The notes beneath the pieces are model-generated. The model did no database searches, was not told where the DNA came from, and saw only the letters and a list, made by a program, of their open reading frames with translations. Source: Nocardioides agri (GTDB lineage: Bacteria; Actinomycetota; Actinomycetes; Propionibacteriales; Nocardioidaceae). From it: DNA of 64,000 bases. The stretch is from NCBI RefSeq assembly GCF_013778305.1, contig NZ_JACEIC010000002.1, positions 1,429,708 through 1,493,707 of the forward strand, written 5' to 3'. Within the stretch, counting starts at the first letter, position 1. Every line of letters starts with the position of its first letter. This document shows, one piece after another, positions 1 through 8,449 of the stretch. Made by a program: the position numbers and the translations under genes.

Positions 1-296
1 CCGTGGACGATGCCACCGCCGGCGAACTGCGGCGCGCGGGTCGAGCCCTGGCGGGCGCGACCGGTGCCCTTCTGCTTGTAGGGCTTCTTGCCACCGCCGC
101 GGACCTCGCCGCGACGCTTGGTCGAGTGCGTGCCCTGACGCGCAGCGGCCTGCTGGGCCACGACGACCTGGTGGATCAGCGGGATGTTGACCTCGACGTC
201 GAAGATCTCGGCGGGAAGGTCGACCTTGGCCGCCTTGGGGGCGGAGGTCTTCTTCGCGGCGGTCTTCTTCGCGGCCGGCTTCTCAGTGGTAGCCAT
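1..296 (-). CDS. rplD: 50S ribosomal protein L4, 5' part only
   Basis: Ribosomal protein L4 of the large subunit binds 23S rRNA near the exit tunnel, and in some bacteria it also regulates the S10 operon. Only the first 98 codons are present; the gene runs off the left edge of the window. The visible part has a Lys/Ala-rich N-terminal extension, then the L4 core with the basic stretch [20 protein letters not shown] and the motif [15 protein letters not shown]. The ATG at 296 lies 2 nt after the rplC stop, as expected for third place in the S10 operon (rpsJ-rplC-rplD). The identity is secure; the 3' end cannot be judged. Confidence 0.96.
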   Translation of the reverse strand, partial: MATTEKPAAKKTAAKKTSAPKAAKVDLPAEIFDVEVNIPLIHQVVVAQQAAARQGTHSTKRRGEVRGGGKKPYKQKGTGRARQGSTRAPQFAGGGIVH

Positions 297-298
297 GC

Positions 299-958
299 TC
301 AGACCTCCTGCGTCTTCTTGGCGGCCGAGCGGAGGACCACGAGACCACCCTTGGGGCCGGGAACGGCGCCCTTGAGCAGGATCAGGCCCTTCTCCACGTC
401 GACAGCGTGGACGGTGATGTTCTGGGTGGTGACGGTGTCGGAGCCCATCCGGCCGGCCATCCGCACACCCTTGAACACGCGACCCGGGGTGGCGCACGCG
501 CCGATCGAGCCCGGCTTGCGGTGGTTGCGGTGGGCACCGTGCGACGCGGAGACACCGGAGAAGCCGTGACGCTTCATCGTGCCCGCGAAGCCCTTGCCCT
601 TGCTGGTGCCGGTCACGTCGATCTCCTCGCCGGCGGCGAAGGTGTCGACGGGCAGCTCCTGGCCGACCGTGTAGTCGGTCGCGAGGGCGGTGCGGATCTC
701 GACCAGGTGGCGGCGCGGGGTGGTGCCGGCCTTGGTGAACTGGCCGGCGAGCGGCTTGGTCACCTTGCGGCCGTCGATCTCGCCGTAGCCGACCTGGACG
801 GCGTTGTAGCCGTCGGTGTCAGGCGTGCGGACGAGGGTCACCACGTTGGAGGCGGCGGCCACGACGGTCACCGGGACGACGCGGTTGTTCTCGTCCCAGA
901 CCTGGGTCATGCCGAGCTTCGTGCCCAGCAGGCCCTTCACATTGCGTTCGAAAGTCAT
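299..958 (-). CDS. rplC: 50S ribosomal protein L3
   Basis: L3 is an early-assembling large-subunit protein that reaches the peptidyl-transferase centre. The 219-residue product has the expected length and the N-terminal signature [15 protein letters not shown]. It also carries the central loop [22 protein letters not shown] and [15 protein letters not shown], typical of L3. The ATG at 958 is chosen because the protein starts [12 protein letters not shown] as in other actinobacteria; an open frame continues upstream into rpsJ but in the wrong register. It sits 13 nt after rpsJ and 2 nt before rplD, so the three are one transcript. Confidence 0.97.
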   Translation of the reverse strand: MTFERNVKGLLGTKLGMTQVWDENNRVVPVTVVAAASNVVTLVRTPDTDGYNAVQVGYGEIDGRKVTKPLAGQFTKAGTTPRRHLVEIRTALATDYTVGQELPVDTFAAGEEIDVTGTSKGKGFAGTMKRHGFSGVSASHGAHRNHRKPGSIGACATPGRVFKGVRMAGRMGSDTVTTQNITVHAVDVEKGLILLKGAVPGPKGGLVVLRSAAKKTQEV

Positions 959-971
959 GTCAGTACCGACC

Positions 972-1280
972 TCAGAGCTTGATCTCGATGTCGACGCCGG
1001 CAGGCAGGTCGAGGCGCATGAGCGAGTCGACGGTCTTCGGCGTGGGGTCGATGATGTCGATGAGGCGCTTGTGGGTGCGCATCTCGAAGTGCTCGCGGGA
1101 GTCCTTGTACTTGTGGGGCGAGCGGATGACGCAGTACACGTTCTTCTCGGTCGGCAGCGGCACCGGGCCGGCGACCTTGGCACCCGTGCGGGTGACCGTG
1201 TCCACGATCTTGCGCGCCGAGGTGTCGATCACCTCGTGGTCATAGGCCTTGAGCCTGATGCGGATCTTCTGTCCCGCCAT
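972..1280 (-). CDS. rpsJ: 30S ribosomal protein S10
   Basis: S10 is a small-subunit protein that also acts as NusE in antitermination complexes. The 102-residue product [19 protein letters not shown] to the C-terminal [10 protein letters not shown] is full length and strongly conserved. It is the first gene of the S10 operon, followed by rplC after 13 nt. The ATG at 1280 follows a purine-rich stretch with AAGAAGG about 15-20 nt upstream. The leader shares a 22-nt element with the rpsL leader at the same distance from the start codon, which suggests common control of the two ribosomal operons. Confidence 0.97.
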   Translation of the reverse strand: MAGQKIRIRLKAYDHEVIDTSARKIVDTVTRTGAKVAGPVPLPTEKNVYCVIRSPHKYKDSREHFEMRTHKRLIDIIDPTPKTVDSLMRLDLPAGVDIEIKL

Positions 1281-1650
1281 AGGTCTCTCTCGTCCTTCTT
1301 GATCTCGTACCGCGTGCTTGTCCGGGGCGTCCTCGGGCTTGAGTCGGTCCCACCTGTGCTTCCCACCCCCTCCGCCGACCCCCGCGGTCGGGCGTGTCGC
1401 GTGGTTGAGACGCAACACAAGACCGGGGTCCTGCAGTTGGTTGTTGGTGGCGCCCGACGGTTCGTCAGGCAGATCGGGTCTCCAGGTTCGGTGCCGCCGC
1501 ACGGCAGACCACTGAAGCGAATGTCTGGAGACGCGATTCAGAAGTCAAGATGTGCGACGCACCCCGGCAACCCACCGAAGCAACCGGACTATCTTGGCAG
1601 AGATCCCGCGGCAGGCCAAATCGGCCCGGACGGTCGGGTACTGTCCCCGC
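1281..1650 (-). promoter_or_regulatory. rpsJ leader and promoter region with element shared with rpsL
   Basis: This 370-nt stretch contains no gene I can support. On the minus strand it is the leader of the S10 operon. Positions 1379-1400 read GCGACACGCCCGACC, one variable base, then CGGGGG. The same sequence, 21 of 22 identical, occurs at 23571-23592, exactly the same distance upstream of rpsL. A possible -35 TTGACT lies near 1542-1547 on the minus strand, but no convincing -10 follows it, so the promoter is not placed with confidence. The plus-strand gene starting at 1651 must be expressed from the right end of this region. Confidence 0.6.
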
Positions 1651-2793
1651 ATGAACGACGAGAACGCGTTCTATTTCGGCTCCCACGAGCCGCTCCCGAC
1701 CCTACCTGTCGCGGTCTGGGGAACCGGGAACATGGGGCGCGCGGCGATCCGCGCCGTCGACGCCCACCCCGGCCTGACGCTGGCCGCGGTCGTCGTCTCC
1801 TCCCCCGCCAAGGTGGGTCGGGACGCGGGCGAGCTCGCCGGGATCGACCGGCACCTCGGCGTACCGGCGACGACCGACGTCGAGGAGGCGCTGGCCGTGC
1901 TCGGCGGCCGGGGCGCCGTCGCCTACACGGCCTCCGGCGACCTGCGCCCGGACGCGGCGCTCGCCGATGTCGCCCGCTGCCTGCGGACCGGCGCGGTGGT
2001 GGTCACGCCCGCGCTCTACGCGCTCTACGACCCGCGCAACGCGCCCCCGGCCGTGACCGGGCCGCTGATGGAGGCCGCGAGGGCCGGCGCGAGCGCGCTC
2101 TTCGCGAGCGGCGTCGACCCCGGCTGGGGCAACGACGTGCTCCCCGCGCTGGTGAGCGGGCTGGCGGGGACCGTGGACGAGGTGCGCTGCCAGGAGATCT
2201 TCGACTACTCGACCTACGACCAGCCCGACGCGGTGCGGATGCTGGTGGGCATGGGCCAGCCGATGACCTACGACCCACCGATGGTGGCGCCCGGCGTGCC
2301 CACGACGGTGTGGGGCGGCCAGGTGCGGATGCTCGCCCGGGCGCTCGGCGTGGAGCTCGACGAGATCCGCGAGACCCTCGAGCGCCGCCCGCTGGAGGCA
2401 GAGGTCACCAACGCGATGGGCGCCTTCGCGGCGGGCACGCAGGGCGCGCTGCGCTTCGAGGTGCAGGGCGTCGTGGCCGGGGTGCCGCGGATCGTCGTCG
2501 AGCACATCACCCGGATCGACGCCGCCTGCGCCCCGGACTGGCCGACCCCGCCCGACGGCGGCGCCGGTGCGCACCGGGTAGTCGTCGCGGGACGCCCGCG
2601 GATCGAGGTCACCCTGGAGGCGACCGACGAGGGCGACAACCGCGCCGCCGGCGGCAACGCCACCGCCGCCAACCGCCTGGTCAACGCGATCCCGTGGTTG
2701 ACCACCGCCGAGCCCGGCCTGTACGACGGGCTCGACGTCCCCCTCACCCCCGCGAGAGGCCGCGTCTCGCGGGCCGGAAGGAGCACTCCATGA
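1651..2793 (+). CDS. DapB-like NAD(P)-dependent dehydrogenase
   Basis: This 380-residue protein begins with a Rossmann fold: VAVWGTGNMGRAAIRAV near residues 18-34 contains the GxGxxG nucleotide motif. The family groups with the dihydrodipicolinate reductase N-terminal domain and with amine dehydrogenases such as 2,4-diaminopentanoate dehydrogenase, not with DapB of lysine synthesis, which is about 250 residues. The ATG at 1651 is preferred; an open frame extends 33 codons upstream but reads through sequence without family character. The stop overlaps the next ATG (ATGA at 2790-2793), so it is translationally coupled to the CMD-like gene. The substrate is unknown. Confidence 0.75.
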   Translation: MNDENAFYFGSHEPLPTLPVAVWGTGNMGRAAIRAVDAHPGLTLAAVVVSSPAKVGRDAGELAGIDRHLGVPATTDVEEALAVLGGRGAVAYTASGDLRPDAALADVARCLRTGAVVVTPALYALYDPRNAPPAVTGPLMEAARAGASALFASGVDPGWGNDVLPALVSGLAGTVDEVRCQEIFDYSTYDQPDAVRMLVGMGQPMTYDPPMVAPGVPTTVWGGQVRMLARALGVELDEIRETLERRPLEAEVTNAMGAFAAGTQGALRFEVQGVVAGVPRIVVEHITRIDAACAPDWPTPPDGGAGAHRVVVAGRPRIEVTLEATDEGDNRAAGGNATAANRLVNAIPWLTTAEPGLYDGLDVPLTPARGRVSRAGRSTP

Positions 2794-3293
2794 TCGTCGA
2801 CATCCCGGAGGACAAGGACCCGCTCATGTACGTCTGGGGCGAGATGGTCCCCGGGATCGGCGTCGCCGCCTCGAAGTTCTCGATGGCGGTCTACGAGCAC
2901 ACGACGCTCGGGCTGCGCGAGTTCGAGGCGGCCCGGCTGCGGATCGCCCAGGTCAACGGCTGCCTCTTCTGCCAGGACTGGCGCACCGAGCGCGATGGCC
3001 AGAAGGTCGAGGAGACGTTCGCCGACGCAGTGGAGGGCTGGCGCACGACCCGCGACCTCGACGAGCGGACCCGGCTGGCCGCGGAGTACGCCGAGCGCTA
3101 CGCCGTCGACCACCACGGCCTGGACGAGGGCTTCTGGACGCGGATGAAGGCCCACTACACCGACAAGGAGATCGTCGAGCTGTCGATGTGCCTCGGGTCG
3201 TGGCTGGCGTTCGGCCGGCTCAACCACGTGCTCGGACTGGACGCCGAGTGCGTGCTGCCGAGTCACGCGGTCGCGGGGCAGTCCTCCCGCTAG
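2790..3293 (+). CDS. Carboxymuconolactone decarboxylase / AhpD-like protein
   Basis: This 167-residue protein belongs to the AhpD/CMD fold. The redox motif NGCLFCQDW (CxxC) at about residues 57-65 is followed by a helical region rich in acidic residues. Members act as alkylhydroperoxidase partners or as thiol-disulfide proteins; true decarboxylases lack this CxxC pair, so a redox role is more likely. The start ATG at 2790 overlaps the stop of the DapB-like gene, suggesting the two work in one pathway. Its TAG stop also forms the first bases of the -10 hexamer of the next gene. Confidence 0.8.
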   Translation: MIVDIPEDKDPLMYVWGEMVPGIGVAASKFSMAVYEHTTLGLREFEAARLRIAQVNGCLFCQDWRTERDGQKVEETFADAVEGWRTTRDLDERTRLAAEYAERYAVDHHGLDEGFWTRMKAHYTDKEIVELSMCLGSWLAFGRLNHVLGLDAECVLPSHAVAGQSSR

Positions 3294-3302
3294 GTTGTGC
3301 CC

Positions 3303-4397
3303 ATGTCGGGCAGCGAGTGGTACCCACCGCCGGGCCACCAGCCCGCAGGGCCACCACCACCACCGCCGGGGTGGACGCCGCCGCTGGAGCAGCGACCGGC
3401 CTGGGCACCGCCGCCGGGTGCGCCGGCGTACCCGGCCCCGGGGATGCTCGGCGCCGCCCACAAGCCGGGCGCGCTGCCGCTGCGACCGCTCGGCCTCGGC
3501 GACATCTACGACGCGGCGTTCAAGGTGATCCGCTTCAACCCCAAGGCGACGGTCGGCGCCGCGGTCCTCGTCGCCGCCGTCGCGATGGCGGTCCCGATGC
3601 TGGCGGCGGCGGCGGTCACCGCCGCGCTGGGCCTGACCCTCGGGGGCAACGCGGAGGTCTCGTCCTCGGACGACGCCGGGGTCCTGCTCGCGGTCGGGTC
3701 GATCCTGGTCGGCTCCGTGCTGCAGTACGTCGGCCTGGTGTTCGTCACGGGGATGATCTCCCACGTCGTGGCCGCGGCCGCGATCGGCCGCCGGCTCTCG
3801 CTCGGCGAGGCCTGGGCGGCGACCCGCGGCCGCCGGTGGCGGCTGATCGGCCTGACCGTCGTCATCGGCCTGATCTGGATGGTGACCATCGTCGCCCTCG
3901 TCGTGGTGTCGGTGCTCGTCGTGGTGCTGATCGACGTGACGGCGGTGTCGGTCGTCTACTTCGTGGTCATGGGCCCGACCGCCCTCGCGCTCTGCCTCTG
4001 GCTGTGGATCCGGGTCACCTACCTGGCGGTGCCGGCCCTGATGCTCGAGCGGATCGGCATCCTCGCCGCGCTGGGTCGTGGGTTCCGCCTCACCAGCAGG
4101 CAGTTCTGGCGCACGCTCGGGATCGCGCTGCTGACGCTCCTCGTCACCTCGATCGCCGCCCAGCTGCTGACCGTGCCCTTCTCGATCGCCGGCATGGTCG
4201 CCACGATCGGGATGGGCGACTCCGTCGCCGGGCTGCTCGTCTACCTGGGCGCCAACGCTCTCGGCACGGTCGCCTCGACCGCCTTCGTCGCCCCCTTCAC
4301 CTCGGCCGTCACGTCGGTGCAGTACCTCGACCAGCGGATGCGCAAGGAGGCGTACGACGTCGAGCTGATGGCCCAGGCGGGGATCGCCTCCGCATGA
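3303..4397 (+). CDS. Multi-pass membrane protein (GDPD membrane-domain-like), first gene of MoxR operon
   Basis: The 364-residue product has a Pro/Gly-rich cytoplasmic N-terminus of about 65 residues (PPGHQPAGPPPPPPGW). It then has LGDIYDAAFKVIRFNPKATVG and several long hydrophobic segments. This layout matches actinobacterial proteins annotated as glycerophosphodiester phosphodiesterase membrane-domain proteins; no catalytic phosphodiesterase motif is present. The start is set at ATG 3303 because a -10 hexamer TAGGTT at 3291-3296 lies 6 nt upstream, which makes the GTG at 3297 too close to be used. Its stop overlaps the DUF4129 start (ATGA). It probably supports the envelope function of the MoxR/DUF58 operon. 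Confidence 0.75.
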   Translation: MSGSEWYPPPGHQPAGPPPPPPGWTPPLEQRPAWAPPPGAPAYPAPGMLGAAHKPGALPLRPLGLGDIYDAAFKVIRFNPKATVGAAVLVAAVAMAVPMLAAAAVTAALGLTLGGNAEVSSSDDAGVLLAVGSILVGSVLQYVGLVFVTGMISHVVAAAAIGRRLSLGEAWAATRGRRWRLIGLTVVIGLIWMVTIVALVVVSVLVVVLIDVTAVSVVYFVVMGPTALALCLWLWIRVTYLAVPALMLERIGILAALGRGFRLTSRQFWRTLGIALLTLLVTSIAAQLLTVPFSIAGMVATIGMGDSVAGLLVYLGANALGTVASTAFVAPFTSAVTSVQYLDQRMRKEAYDVELMAQAGIASA

Positions 4398-5014
4398 GGC
4401 TGCCGCTGCTGCTCGTGGACCCGCCGCTCGACCCGAGCGGCGACGAGGCGCGCTCGGCGCTGCGGCGCGAGCTGCTGAAGCCGGAGTACCACGACACCGA
4501 CGTGCTCGGCCGGGTGCTCGACTGGATCGACCATGCGCTCGACCAGACGGTCGACCGGGCGACGAGCGCGCCGCCGCTGTCCACGTTCGCCGCCATTGTC
4601 GCCTTCCTCCTGCTCGGCCTCGGGCTCGCGTGGCTGCTCTCCCGGGTGCGCCGCACGTCGCGGCTCGCCGGGGCCCGCGGGCCCGTGGTCGAGGACCGCA
4701 CCGTCACGGCCGCCGAGCTGCGCGCCGCCGCCGAGCGCGCGCTCGCCGCGGGCCGTCACGGCGATGCCGTGGTGGAGGGCTTCCGCGCGCTGACCGTGCG
4801 GCAGGTCGAGCGCGGCTGGATCGACGACCGCCCCGGCGCCACCGCCCACGAGGTGGCGCTCTCCCTGGCCGCCGCGCACCCGGACCAGGAGCGCCGGGTG
4901 GCCGCCGCCGCCGGGCTCTTCGACGAGGTGCGCTACGGCGACCGGCCGGCCAACGGCGACCAGGCGGCCGAGGTGCTCGCGCTCGACGACGCGCTCGCGG
5001 GGGTCCGTCGATGA
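4394..5014 (+). CDS. DUF4129 domain protein
   Basis: The 206-residue protein has one central membrane segment (about residues 58-78, AAIVAFLLLGLGLAWLLS). The C-terminal DUF4129 domain contains AAERALAAGRHGDAVVEGFRAL and VRQVERG, and ends with YGDRPANGDQAAEVLALDDAL. DUF4129 proteins accompany MoxR ATPases and DUF58 proteins in actinobacteria, and some are related to transglutaminase-associated domains. It overlaps the preceding and following genes by ATGA junctions, so translation is coupled across the operon. The biochemical role is unknown. Confidence 0.8.
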   Translation: MRLPLLLVDPPLDPSGDEARSALRRELLKPEYHDTDVLGRVLDWIDHALDQTVDRATSAPPLSTFAAIVAFLLLGLGLAWLLSRVRRTSRLAGARGPVVEDRTVTAAELRAAAERALAAGRHGDAVVEGFRALTVRQVERGWIDDRPGATAHEVALSLAAAHPDQERRVAAAAGLFDEVRYGDRPANGDQAAEVLALDDALAGVRR

Positions 5015-6153
5015 CGGCGACCCTGGCGGGCCCGGTGCCCGAGGCCGGGCGACGGCGCCGGCCGGGGGCGGGGCTCGCCGTCGGCGTCGGGCTCCTGGCG
5101 GCGGTCGCCGTGGTGATCGTCCTCGGGGCCGACGACCGGCGCGAGGGCCACCTCGACCCGGCCAACCCCGGCCCGGACGGTGCCCAGGCGGTGGCTCGGG
5201 TGCTCGAGGACCAGGGCGTCGACCTGACCGTCGTACGCAGCGCCGAGGGGCTGGCCGACGCCGACCCCGATGACGCGACGACCGTCGTCGTGACCTCGAC
5301 CTGGGCGCTCGGGGAGAGCACGCTCGGCGAGCTGCGCGGGTCCGGTGCGGGCCGCGTCGTGCTCGTCGAGCCCGGCCCCGGCCTGATGGACGCCCTCGGG
5401 CGGCCCGAGGACTCCCCGTCCTCGCTGACGCTCGACGACCCGGTCGAGGCCGGCTGCAGCGACCCGACGTACGACGGGCTCTCGCTGCTGGTCGACGACG
5501 CACTGGCCTACCCGGTCGACGGCTGCTTCCCCGCGACCGCGGGCGGCCACCTCCTCGCGCTCGCCGAGCCGGACCTGGTGCTGCTCGGCGCCGGCGGGGC
5601 GCTCAGCAATGACCAGGTGCTGCGCGCCGACAACGCGGCGCTCGCGCTGCGGCTGCTCGGCGGCTCGGAGCGGCTGGTCTGGTACGTCCCCTCCTTCGAC
5701 GACGTCGACGCCGGAGAGGGCGTGAGCCTGGGCTCCCTGCTGCCGTCCTGGCTGCGCCCCGCGCTCTGGCTGACCGCCGTCGCCGCACTGGGGCTGCTGC
5801 TGTGGCGCGCGCGCCGGCTGGGGCCGCTGGCGGTCGAGCCGCTGCCCGTCACGGTGAAGGCGATCGAGACCACCCGTAGCCGCGGCCGGCTCTACCGCAA
5901 GGCCGGCGACCGGGCGCACGCCGCCGCCGTGCTGCGCGGCGCCGCGCGAGCCCGCGCGGCCAGCCGGCTCGGCACCGGGCACCCCGTCGACCCCGGGACC
6001 CTCGTCCAGGACGTCGCCCGGCACACCGGCCGCCCGGTGGCCGAGGTCGAGGCACTGCTCTCCCCGACCGCGCCCGCCCCGGCCACCGACCACGACCTGG
6101 TGGCGCTGGCCGACCAGCTCGCCGAGCTCGACAGAGAGGTACGCCGCCCATGA
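5011..6153 (+). CDS. DUF4350 domain membrane protein
   Basis: This 380-residue protein has an N-terminal membrane anchor (GLAVGVGLLAAVAVVIVLG, residues about 24-42) and a large extracytoplasmic region. That region contains DUF4350 features: NPGPDGAQAVARVLEDQGVD and a TSTWAL strand. A second membrane segment (WLRPALWLTAVAALGLLLW) precedes a cytoplasmic tail of about 120 residues. DUF4350 is a predicted Rossmann-like domain found almost only next to MoxR and DUF58. It overlaps DUF4129 and MoxR genes by ATGA, so it is a structural part of the same system. Confidence 0.8.
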   Translation: MTATLAGPVPEAGRRRRPGAGLAVGVGLLAAVAVVIVLGADDRREGHLDPANPGPDGAQAVARVLEDQGVDLTVVRSAEGLADADPDDATTVVVTSTWALGESTLGELRGSGAGRVVLVEPGPGLMDALGRPEDSPSSLTLDDPVEAGCSDPTYDGLSLLVDDALAYPVDGCFPATAGGHLLALAEPDLVLLGAGGALSNDQVLRADNAALALRLLGGSERLVWYVPSFDDVDAGEGVSLGSLLPSWLRPALWLTAVAALGLLLWRARRLGPLAVEPLPVTVKAIETTRSRGRLYRKAGDRAHAAAVLRGAARARAASRLGTGHPVDPGTLVQDVARHTGRPVAEVEALLSPTAPAPATDHDLVALADQLAELDREVRRP

Positions 6154-7142
6154 CCGACTCCCCCACCCCCGGGACCGACCCGGAGACCAGCGACGGCGAC
6201 GCGCGCGAGCGGCTGGCCGCCGTACGCGCGGAGGTGGCGAAGGCCGTCGTCGGCCAGGACGCCGCCGTCTCGGGGCTGCTGGTGGCACTGCTCTGCGGCG
6301 GCCACGTGCTGATGGAGGGGGTGCCCGGGGTCGCGAAGACCCTGCTGGTGCGCACCCTCGCCGGCGCGCTGTCCGTGGAGACCCGGCGGGTCCAGTTCAC
6401 CCCGGACCTGATGCCCGGCGACATCACCGGCTCGATGGTCATCGACAGCCGACAGGGCGAGCTCAGCTTCCGCGAGGGCCCGATCTTCACGAACCTGCTG
6501 CTCGCCGACGAGATCAACCGGACGCCGCCGAAGACCCAGTCGGCGCTCCTGGAGGCCATGGAGGAGGGCCAGGTCTCGGTCGACGGCGTCTCGCGGCCGC
6601 TCCCGCGCCCGTTCCTGGTGGCCGCCACCCAGAACCCCGTCGAGTACGAGGGCACCTACCCGCTGCCGGAGGCACAGCTCGACCGCTTCCTGCTCAAGGT
6701 CGTGCTGCCGGTGCCCGACCGCACGGCCGAGCTGGAGATCCTGCGGCGGCACGCCGACGGCTTCGACCCGCGCGACGTGGCGGCCGCCGGGGTCACCCCG
6801 GTGGCCGGAGCCGCGGACGTCGCCGCAGGGCGGGCGGCCGTGGGCAGGGTCCAGGTCAGTCCGGAGGTGGCCGGCTACATCGTCGACATCGCCCGCGCGA
6901 CGCGCGAGTCGCCGTCGCTCAGCCTGGGCGTCAGCCCCCGCGGCGCGACCGCCCTGCTGCGCTCGGCCCGGGCGTGGGCATGGCTGACCGGCCGCGACTT
7001 CGTCACCCCCGACGACGTCAAGGCCCTCGCCCACGCGACGCTCGTCCACCGGCTCGCGCTCCGTCCCGAGGCCGAGCTCGAGGGCGTCGACGTGGCGCAG
7101 GTGCTCGCCTCCGCCCTCGGCTCGGTGCCGGTCCCCCGCTAG
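6150..7142 (+). CDS. MoxR-family AAA+ ATPase
   Basis: MoxR ATPases act as chaperones that help activate or insert partners, often VWA or DUF58 proteins. The 330-residue product is full length. Walker A is EGVPGVAKT, the Walker B region is LLADEINRTPPKTQSALLEAMEE, sensor 1 lies in ATQNPVEYEGTYPLPEAQLDRF, and sensor 2 is in SPRGATALLRSAR. The start overlaps the DUF4350 stop (ATGA), and the DUF58 gene follows after 14 nt. The arrangement is the standard MoxR-DUF58 unit of actinobacteria. Confidence 0.92.
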   Translation: MTDSPTPGTDPETSDGDARERLAAVRAEVAKAVVGQDAAVSGLLVALLCGGHVLMEGVPGVAKTLLVRTLAGALSVETRRVQFTPDLMPGDITGSMVIDSRQGELSFREGPIFTNLLLADEINRTPPKTQSALLEAMEEGQVSVDGVSRPLPRPFLVAATQNPVEYEGTYPLPEAQLDRFLLKVVLPVPDRTAELEILRRHADGFDPRDVAAAGVTPVAGAADVAAGRAAVGRVQVSPEVAGYIVDIARATRESPSLSLGVSPRGATALLRSARAWAWLTGRDFVTPDDVKALAHATLVHRLALRPEAELEGVDVAQVLASALGSVPVPR

Positions 7143-7156
7143 CCCGAGGACAGGCC

Positions 7157-8443
7157 ATGTGGATCTCCGGACGCGTCCCGCTGCTGCTCCTGCTGGGAGT
7201 GGTGGCCGTCGTGCTGCGCCCGGGGATGGGGACCGCGTGGCTCTGGGCGCTGGCGGTCGCCCTGCTCGTGGGCGTCGACGTCGCCCTGTCGCCGTCCCCT
7301 GGCCGCTTGACGATCGACCGGCCGCCGGTCGGACCGGTGCGGCTGGGTGAGCGCACCCAGACCTCGCTGCGCGTCGAGAACGCCGGCCGGCGCGGGCTGC
7401 GCGGCGTCGTACGGGACGCCTGGCAGCCGACGGCGGGCGCCGAGGACAACCGGCACCGGCTGAGTCTCGCGCCCGGCGAGCGCACGGTGCTGCGCACCGA
7501 CCTGCGTCCGCGGCGGCGCGGCGACCTGCGCGCCGTCGGGGTGACCGTGCGGCTGCGCGGCCCGCTCGGCCTGGCCGGGCGGCAGCGCACGCGGGAGGTG
7601 GCGGGCGCGGTCCGGTCGCTGCCCCCCTTCGAGTCCCGCAAGCACCTGCCGAGCCGGCTCGCCCGGCTGCGCGACCTCGACGGCCGGGCCGCGGTGCGGG
7701 TGCGCGGCCAGGGCACGGAGTTCGACTCGCTGCGCGAGTACGTGCGCGGCGACGACGTCCGCTCGATCGACTGGCGGGCCAGCGCGCGCAGCCGCAACGT
7801 CGTCGTACGCACCTGGCAGCCGGAGCGGGACCGACGGGTCGTGCTGGTGCTCGACACGTCACGGACGTCGGCGGGCCGGGTCGACGACGTGCCGCGACTC
7901 GACTCCGCGATGGACGCCGCGCTGCTGCTGGCCGCCCTCGCGATGCGGGCCGGCGACCGCGTCGACTTCGTCGCCGGCGACCGGCGGGTGCGCAGCCGGC
8001 TGCGCTTCTCCGGCGACCGCGACATCGCGGCCCGGCTCCAGGACGCGATGGCCGGGCTCGACCCCGTCATCGCCGAGGCCGACTGGGGCGGCCTGGCCGG
8101 CGCGGTCACCGAGCTCGGCCGGCAGCGGGCGCTCGTGGTGCTGCTGACGCCGCTCGAGCCGGCGGCCGTCGAGGAGGGGCTGCTGCCCGCGCTCCCGGCC
8201 CTCACCCGGCACCACCGCGTCGTGGTCGCCTCGGTCCGCGACCCGGAGCTGGAGCGGCTCGCGACCGCGCGCGAGAGCCTCGACGACGTGTACGACGCAG
8301 CGGCTGCGGAGCAGGCCCTCGGCCGGCGGGCCCACACCGCCCGGCTGCTGCGCGCGCTCGGTGTCGACGTCGTCGACGCCGACGACCTGCCGCCGGCGCT
8401 GGCCGACCACTACCTGTCCCTCAAGGCCCGTGGGCTCCTCTGA
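7157..8443 (+). CDS. DUF58 domain protein
   Basis: The 428-residue protein has two membrane segments at the N-terminus, then a beta-rich region. The DUF58 core RVRGQGTEFDSLREYVRGDDVRSIDWRASAR precedes a VWA-like fold (VVLVLDTSRTSAG, DxSxT MIDAS-like). DUF58 proteins are predicted partners of MoxR at the cytoplasmic membrane. The ATG at 7157 follows GAGGACAGGCC. This is the last gene of the operon; the SpoIIM gene converges on it from the other strand with 6 nt between their stops. Confidence 0.88.
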   Translation: MWISGRVPLLLLLGVVAVVLRPGMGTAWLWALAVALLVGVDVALSPSPGRLTIDRPPVGPVRLGERTQTSLRVENAGRRGLRGVVRDAWQPTAGAEDNRHRLSLAPGERTVLRTDLRPRRRGDLRAVGVTVRLRGPLGLAGRQRTREVAGAVRSLPPFESRKHLPSRLARLRDLDGRAAVRVRGQGTEFDSLREYVRGDDVRSIDWRASARSRNVVVRTWQPERDRRVVLVLDTSRTSAGRVDDVPRLDSAMDAALLLAALAMRAGDRVDFVAGDRRVRSRLRFSGDRDIAARLQDAMAGLDPVIAEADWGGLAGAVTELGRQRALVVLLTPLEPAAVEEGLLPALPALTRHHRVVVASVRDPELERLATARESLDDVYDAAAAEQALGRRAHTARLLRALGVDVVDADDLPPALADHYLSLKARGLL

Positions 8444-8449
8444 CCCGAG

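Noticed and set aside
816-3293. An 825-codon plus-strand frame covering the antisense of rplC/rpsJ and another frame of the DapB-like gene
   Set aside because: It crosses confirmed genes in the wrong register and shows only low-complexity Arg/Gly-rich sequence; only its final in-frame part (2790-3293) is the real CMD-like gene.
3297-3299. GTG as the start of the GDPD-like membrane protein
   Set aside because: It follows the -10 hexamer TAGGTT directly, so transcription would begin downstream of it; ATG 3303 fits.
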